From positions 496,001 to 560,000 of the forward strand of contig NZ_FQXP01000003.1 in assembly GCF_900130005.1 (NCBI RefSeq): DNA of 64,000 nt, written 5' to 3'. A model generated the notes under the pieces. That model ran no database searches and was not told the DNA's origin. It saw only the letters and a program-made list of their open reading frames with translations. Both the position numbers and the translations under genes were made by a program. Numbering within the stretch: the first letter of the stretch is position 1; each line of letters starts with the position of its first letter. Positions 59,414-64,000 of this stretch are shown piece by piece. The DNA comes from Clostridium collagenovorans DSM 3089 (lineage in GTDB: Bacteria > Bacillota > Clostridia > Clostridiales > Clostridiaceae).

Positions 59414-59603
59414 AAGATATTATTAATAGATAACGAGTTACTATAATGCTATAAAAAGAATTCAAGTATTAGTTTGTAATATAATATGTATAATGTATAT
59501 GATGTGATATAGATTGCAATAGAAATAAGGTATAGTTAATTTGATTTTAAGATTAAGATACATAAATATATATATCTATATTTTATATATCTATATGTAC
59601 ATA

Positions 59604-60245
59604 TTATTTAGAGAGCCAATCCCAAAACTTTAATGTGGCTTTAAATACAAGGGTTACTGCATCATTTTCAACTTTTACATCCTTAATGTCAATTAGCTTA
59701 ATACTGTCAAAAGAAAGGATTGCATCACCATTTTCTTTGTTGTATTGAATAATAGATGTATCATTTAAATTTTTAAAGATAGTATCCTTTGGTATCTTAG
59801 CAAGACCTACTTTACCACCTTCATAGTGAAAAACTCCTTTACCATCCATAGCTCTACCACTAAAGCTTAGTTTTATTTCTACAGGAATCTTTTTATATTT
59901 AATATGAGTGTATATGTTAATTCTATTATTTTCTATATTTACTTTAAGACCAGTTACAATGCCTTGAATTTCAGGTATTTCCTGAAGTGATTTAATCGCT
60001 AATTTTGTAAGTTCATCCTCTGTAAATACTGTATTAGATTCTACGGAGATTTCTTTAAAAGATAAATTAAAATCACTAGGAATAAACTTAGAAGCTAAAT
60101 CCCAATTATCTATAGTTATATTTTCATTAAGTGAAGTAACTTCAGTTTTGGGATAAAAGTAGTAATAATAAGATGCAGCTATTACTAATACTATACAAAT
60201 TATTGGTACGGGAAGTATTAAAAGTATTTTTTTCTTCTTGTTCAT
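59604..60245 (-). CDS. Membrane-anchored YpmS-like (DUF2140) protein
   Basis: A 213-residue protein with basic residues then one N-terminal hydrophobic helix (ILLILPVPIICIVLVIAASYY) and an extracytoplasmic beta-rich domain, similar in layout to Bacillus YpmS/DUF2140 proteins. ATG 60245 lies 6 bp after an excellent AGGAGGTG; a GTG nine bases earlier is inside the site. The 190-bp interval to dinB holds no hairpin or ORF that I can support. The family role is unknown. Confidence 0.7.
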   Translation of the reverse strand: MNKKKKILLILPVPIICIVLVIAASYYYYFYPKTEVTSLNENITIDNWDLASKFIPSDFNLSFKEISVESNTVFTEDELTKLAIKSLQEIPEIQGIVTGLKVNIENNRINIYTHIKYKKIPVEIKLSFSGRAMDGKGVFHYEGGKVGLAKIPKDTIFKNLNDTSIIQYNKENGDAILSFDSIKLIDIKDVKVENDAVTLVFKATLKFWDWLSK

Positions 60246-60484
60246 AATTATCACCTCCTATGCCTTATATTATAAGGTAAAAATTTAAGATAATATATAG
60301 AAAAAAGTAAAAATATCCTATAGGATAAATATATTCTATAGGTTTTTCAAATATTATATAATAAATTATGTCACTTAATAATAAATTATGTACAATAATA
60401 TAAGATGCATGAGTTTTAGTATTGAACTTATTTATAAAGAAATTTTATTTAAGATAATTAAAATAAATGTAAGAGGTGTGAAGA

Positions 60485-61453
60485 ATGGTCAATGTCTATA
60501 TTGTGTCAGGTTTTTTAGGAGCAGGGAAAACTACATTCATAAAAAAGTTTTTAAGAAGTTTAAGTAATGGAAAAAGTGTAATTTTAGAAAATGAATTTGG
60601 AGAAACCTCTGTAGATGGAGATTTTATAAGAGATAAAGGATATGATGTAGTAGATATTCCAGAAGGGTGTATATGTTGCAATTTAAGAATTGACTTTACC
60701 GATGGAATAATGAATATTTTAGAAAATATGAATCCCAATAATATAATCATAGAACCTACAGGATTAGGAGTTTTAAGTGAGATATTAAAGATACTAGATG
60801 GAAAAGAGTTTAAGCATAGGTGTATAATAAAAAACATAATAACCTTAGTGGATGGAGAAAATTATCTTGAGCAAAAGGAGGTATTTGGAGAATTTTTCAA
60901 GGATCAAATTATAAACGCTAAAAATGTAATAATAAGCAAAAGTCATAAAATAAGCAGGGATACTTTAGTGGAAATAGTTGAATCCTTTGAGGAGTTAAAT
61001 GTAAAAGGAAATATATTATCAGAGGATTTAGAAAGTTGCGAAGATGAATTTTTCAAGGGCTTTATAGATTCTAAGGAAGAGGAACTTAAAAACTTTGAAA
61101 ATTCAATATTGGGAGAACATAGTAAAGAAGGACAAAGGGAAATCGAAAACTTTACAAGTATAGCTTTTGAAGTAAAAAAGAAATATTCAAGAGAGGAATT
61201 ATATAAAAAATTAAGCATATTGAAACAATACGATATAGGAAATATATTTAGAGCAAAAGGAATTGTAAAAGCAAAAGCTAATATAGAATCTATGTCACAG
61301 TCCCTAGAATTTGATTATGTAAATGGAAATTACGAAATACGAGAAAGTAAAATAGAAGCAACTCCTAAGATATGTGTAATAGGAGAGAATTTAAATAAAA
61401 ACAGAATAAAGATAATCTTTAACCCTATAGAAATAAATAGAATGAAAAGATAA
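60485..61453 (+). CDS. CobW/COG0523-family GTPase (metal chaperone)
   Basis: A 322-residue G3E-family GTPase. Walker A GFLGAGKTT lies at 9-17, ENEFGE at 35-40, and the metal-binding motif GCICCNL with Cys62, Cys64 and Cys65. IEPTGLG near residue 95 is also family-typical. Such proteins insert or deliver zinc, cobalt or other metals. The C-terminal half (about 200-322) diverges from the usual CobW_C domain. AGAGGTG precedes the ATG. It is transcribed alone, with no Zur box recognised and no link to cobalamin genes. Confidence 0.88.
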   Translation: MVNVYIVSGFLGAGKTTFIKKFLRSLSNGKSVILENEFGETSVDGDFIRDKGYDVVDIPEGCICCNLRIDFTDGIMNILENMNPNNIIIEPTGLGVLSEILKILDGKEFKHRCIIKNIITLVDGENYLEQKEVFGEFFKDQIINAKNVIISKSHKISRDTLVEIVESFEELNVKGNILSEDLESCEDEFFKGFIDSKEEELKNFENSILGEHSKEGQREIENFTSIAFEVKKKYSREELYKKLSILKQYDIGNIFRAKGIVKAKANIESMSQSLEFDYVNGNYEIRESKIEATPKICVIGENLNKNRIKIIFNPIEINRMKR

Positions 61454-61682
61454 GTATGTTATGGGAAAATATAATAAAACTACAAAAATCTATTTAAAAA
61501 ATATATTAGACACATATAGACAATAATTGATAAAATTAGGTGATTAATATAGAAAATCTGTTAAGTATCTGTAAAAAATATCTTAATCATTATCTTAGTT
61601 TATTAAATTGACGTATATGCCTTTGACCTAAAATTTTATTATATGGATCTTAATGGATTAAGTAAAAAGGGGAAAGATTTTT

Positions 61683-62987
61683 ATGAGTAAGAGTGGGGAA
61701 GTAGTTTTAGATCAAAGTAAGGTGAAGAAAACGCTAAGTTATAGGTATTACATGTATGCTATTTTAGCTTTAGCATATTTCTTTGTGTATTTTCACAGAA
61801 CATCAACAGCTGTAATGTCTCAAGATTTAATTAAATCTTTTAGCATTCAAGCAACTAGCTTAGGCTTATTAAGTTCAATGTATTTTTATCCATATGCAGT
61901 GGCACAATTACCAGCTGGTATTTTGGCTGATAAATGGGGAGCAAGAAAGACTGTAGCATTATTTGTTGCAGTGGCAGGGTTAGGATCTATAATATTCGGT
62001 ATGGCACCATCCTTTGAGATTGCTTTAGTTGGGAGAGCTATAGTTGGATTTGGAGTTGCCTTTATTTATGTACCAATTATAAGAATTCTAGCAGACTGGT
62101 TTAGAAAAGATGAATTTGCTACATATTCGGGTATACTTTTAGCCGTGGGAAATGCAGGTTCATTGGCTGCAGCAGCACCTTTAGTAGTATTAATGGCTAT
62201 GATGGGATGGAGAAATTCAATGTATTCAGTTGGAGGTATATCCATATTTATAGGTATTTTAACATATTTAATTGTAAGAAATAAGCCAGAGGATATAGGT
62301 GGTGCTTCTATTGCTTCAATAGAGGGAAGAGAAGTTCCGAAAGTTGCGCCTAAGGCAGTAGGAACTATGGAAGCTATAAAGAAGATATGTAAGAATTATA
62401 ATTTCTGGACAACTGTTATAATGCTATCTTTTATGTATGGAACAATTATGGGATTCCAAGGATTGTGGGCGAATTCTTATGTAATGACTGTATATAATAT
62501 GACTAAAGAACAAGCAGGAAAATTATTGAGTATTATTCCTATTTTTATGATAATAGGGTGTCCATTATCAGGTGTGATAGCTGATAAGGTTATAAAATCT
62601 AAAAAAACTGTAGTTCTTTTAGGGTGTATATGTTATACATTAACTTGGATTCCACTTGTATTTATGACTGATTCTATAGGATTAGGTATGTTCAAAGTTC
62701 TATTAGCTTTATATGGATTCTTTGGAGGATTCTTCGTTGTTGTTTACGCAAACTTAAAGGAAAATATAGACTTAAGTATGGCTGCAACAGCAACAGGATT
62801 ATTGAATACCTTTGTATTCTTGTGTGGAGCATTATTCCAACAAATTATGAGTGCAATTATTGCTAAGAATACTGAAAATGGTGTTATAGCAGTAGCTGGT
62901 TTTAAATCAGCATTTATATTCTGTTTTGCTGCTTTATTAATATGTATTACAGTTTATAGTACTCAAAAAAAGAAAAAAGCTAACTAA
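61683..62987 (+). CDS. Major facilitator superfamily transporter
   Basis: A 434-residue protein with 12 hydrophobic segments. The MFS signature between helices 2 and 3 appears as GILADKWGARKT, and FFVYFHRTSTAVMSQDL and YPYAVAQLPAGILAD resemble the ACS/GlpT-like organic-anion branch. AAAGGGG lies before the ATG. TTGACG at 61608 may be part of the promoter. The neighbours give no substrate clue. A strong convergent terminator follows. Confidence 0.87.
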   Translation: MSKSGEVVLDQSKVKKTLSYRYYMYAILALAYFFVYFHRTSTAVMSQDLIKSFSIQATSLGLLSSMYFYPYAVAQLPAGILADKWGARKTVALFVAVAGLGSIIFGMAPSFEIALVGRAIVGFGVAFIYVPIIRILADWFRKDEFATYSGILLAVGNAGSLAAAAPLVVLMAMMGWRNSMYSVGGISIFIGILTYLIVRNKPEDIGGASIASIEGREVPKVAPKAVGTMEAIKKICKNYNFWTTVIMLSFMYGTIMGFQGLWANSYVMTVYNMTKEQAGKLLSIIPIFMIIGCPLSGVIADKVIKSKKTVVLLGCICYTLTWIPLVFMTDSIGLGMFKVLLALYGFFGGFFVVVYANLKENIDLSMAATATGLLNTFVFLCGALFQQIMSAIIAKNTENGVIAVAGFKSAFIFCFAALLICITVYSTQKKKKAN

Positions 62988-63017
62988 AATATAGGAAATG
63001 ATTAAGATAATATAAAG

Positions 63018-63060
63018 AGACTCCTCTTCTTAAATTAAAGAAGAGGAGTCTTTATATATT
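63018..63060. terminator. Convergent terminator overlapping the DUF1294 gene end
   Basis: AGACTCCTCTTCTT (63018-63031) pairs perfectly with AAGAAGAGGAGTCT (63038-63051), followed by TTATATATTT. The right arm encodes the last residues (KTPLL) of the convergent DUF1294 protein. Confidence 0.85.
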
Positions 63061-63307
63061 TCATAATGATAAATAATTGAATTATAAAGATTATAGGAAT
63101 TCCTAAGGTGAACTTTAAGTGTTTTGTTTTATGTCTAAAACTGTACATACCAATATATGCACCTAGACTTCCCCCTATAGTACTTATTCCTAAAAGCGTT
63201 GCTTCTGGAATCCTCCATTGTTTTCTTTTTGCTCTCCTTTTATCTTCATACATAAATATAAAGGCAATTAAGTTTATTGCAACAAGATAAATAAAAAAGT
63301 TATTCAT
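63035..63307 (-). CDS. DUF1294 small membrane protein
   Basis: A 90-residue protein of the DUF1294 family with about three hydrophobic segments. YEDKRRAKRKQWRIPEATLL, then GGSLGAYIGMYSFRHKTKHLKF, is the family core. AGGAG precedes the ATG. Its final codons double as one arm of the terminator hairpin shared with the MFS gene. The function is unknown. Confidence 0.88.
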   Translation of the reverse strand: MNNFFIYLVAINLIAFIFMYEDKRRAKRKQWRIPEATLLGISTIGGSLGAYIGMYSFRHKTKHLKFTLGIPIIFIIQLFIIMKYIKTPLL

Positions 63308-63770
63308 AGCTATACTCCTAAAAAAGAATTTATAGTATCATCATAGCATATTTAATTGAAAAAAATAATAAATAAAATGGGAAATTATTTTCAGAATATT
63401 TGAAAATATTTCCTTGGTAATAATTTCAAATACATTGTGTTTTTTATTTCTTAGATAGTTAATGAAATGAAACTTTGAGTTTTTATGTTCTTTATATGTG
63501 AAAAGTTTAATGCTACGTAAATTTTAATAGTAGATATTAATAATATGAAGTATAAGTGGGAAGATATATTTAAAATTCAATTCATTTTATTAGTGAGAGT
63601 TAATTTTAACTTTCTAAGAATCTTTACTTAAATGCATATAATAAAAAAACTTTAGGAAATAATAAAAATAAATAGTATAGGGAAAATTAAATTCAAGTAT
63701 AATCTATCCATTAAACATAAAAATTGCTATAATATTTATGATTCAATTGATTGCTTTGGGAGGTAATAAC
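63308..63770 (+). other. 463-bp AT-rich intergenic region
   Basis: No ORF is supported here. GGAAATTATTTTC (63380-63392) pairs with GAAAATATTTCC (63402-63413) with one bulge, a possible hairpin. An extended -10, TGC-TATAAT, lies at 63726-63733, 38 bp before the next start codon, with no good -35. The rest is plain AT-rich sequence. Confidence 0.5.
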
Positions 63771-64000
63771 ATGAAAGATTTATTAGAAAAAGGTGCAGTA
63801 CTTCAAAGAGATAAAGAGACATATGCAATTGCACCGCATTTAACAGGTGGATTAGTAACTCCGGATCAACTTAGAACAATTGCTGATGTAGCGGAAAAAT
63901 ATAATGCTGCTGCTTTAAAGGTAACAGGTGCTCAACGTATAGCTATTGTAGGTCTTAAAGAAGATGATATAGATAGTGCTTGGGAAGATTTAGGTATGAA
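63771..64000 (+). CDS. Nitrite/sulfite reductase-like protein, N-terminal part only
   Basis: Only the first 76 residues are in the window. They match the ferredoxin-like half-domain of nitrite/sulfite reductases (HLTGGLVTPDQLRTIADVAE, KVTGAQRIAIVGL), as in small clostridial NirB-type proteins of about 200 residues that carry siroheme and Fe-S sites further on. GGGAGG is 7 bp before the ATG. The cofactor-binding cysteines lie beyond the edge, so the enzyme activity is not confirmed. Confidence 0.75.
   Translation, partial: MKDLLEKGAVLQRDKETYAIAPHLTGGLVTPDQLRTIADVAEKYNAAALKVTGAQRIAIVGLKEDDIDSAWEDLGM

Noticed and set aside
1..64000. CRISPR array, tRNA or rRNA genes
   Set aside because: No regularly spaced direct repeats and no tRNA-like TPsiC/anticodon patterns or rRNA signatures were noticed on either strand.

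Overview
The window is AT-rich chromosome from a low-GC anaerobic Firmicute. Strong GGAGG/AGGAGG ribosome-binding sites, frequent GTG and TTG starts, short intergenic gaps, U-run terminators, an EutVW-regulated ethanolamine operon and a clostridial wall-type Rhs protein point to Clostridium, and the gene style most resembles Clostridium perfringens. That species call is inference, not a search result.

Layout. 1-1090 (minus): TPP riboswitch, terminator, tenA and the start of an ABC ATPase gene, a thiamine-precursor salvage unit. 1.3-8.4 kb: single housekeeping or unknown genes (FHA protein, YjeM-type permease, divergent (p)ppGpp synthetase, SatP/YaaH transporter, several small unknown proteins). 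8.6-12 kb: a three-gene unit made of a repeat protein, a MoxR-like AAA+ ATPase and a metallopeptidase-VWA protein. 12-15.6 kb: GH25 lysozyme, TetR regulator and a divergent ABC-F ATPase.

15.6-33.1 kb is a complete ethanolamine-utilisation microcompartment locus: eutG, S, P, V, W, A, B, C, L, a BMC shell protein with a SAP-like tail, E, M, T, a PduL-type phosphotransacylase, J, an unnamed eut protein, N, a PduT-like tandem BMC protein, H, Q. Three leaders (before eutG, eutS and eutA) carry tandem hairpins with A1/G4 hexaloops. The second hairpin overlaps an intrinsic terminator, the arrangement expected of EutV (ANTAR) antitermination triggered by the EutW kinase. EutH imports ethanolamine, EutBC splits it with adenosylcobalamin (made by EutT, enzyme protected by EutA), EutE makes acetyl-CoA, EutG makes ethanol, PduL makes acetyl phosphate, and EutS/L/M/N and relatives build the shell.

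33-43 kb: MATE exporter, deoxynucleoside kinase, DUF503 protein, an MsrB-like protein that lacks the catalytic cysteine, nitroreductase, a sugar kinase/nucleotidyltransferase pair, a 33-codon ORF and a heterodimeric ABC exporter.

43.2-56.8 kb is the most unusual region: a polymorphic-toxin locus. A secreted, membrane-anchored companion overlaps a 3255-residue secreted Rhs/YD-repeat protein carrying a Hint (intein-like) domain and a C-terminal putative toxin, followed by a candidate immunity gene. Behind it lies a graveyard of displaced cassettes: a second toxin tip broken by an amber codon, an orphan immunity gene, a duplicated piece of the Rhs pretoxin/Hint region with stop codons, further decayed coding sequence, and a structurally conserved hairpin present twice. 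56.8-64 kb returns to single genes (dinB, YpmS-like, CobW-like GTPase, MFS transporter, DUF1294, start of a nitrite/sulfite reductase-like gene). Computation was not available; alignments mentioned were made by eye.
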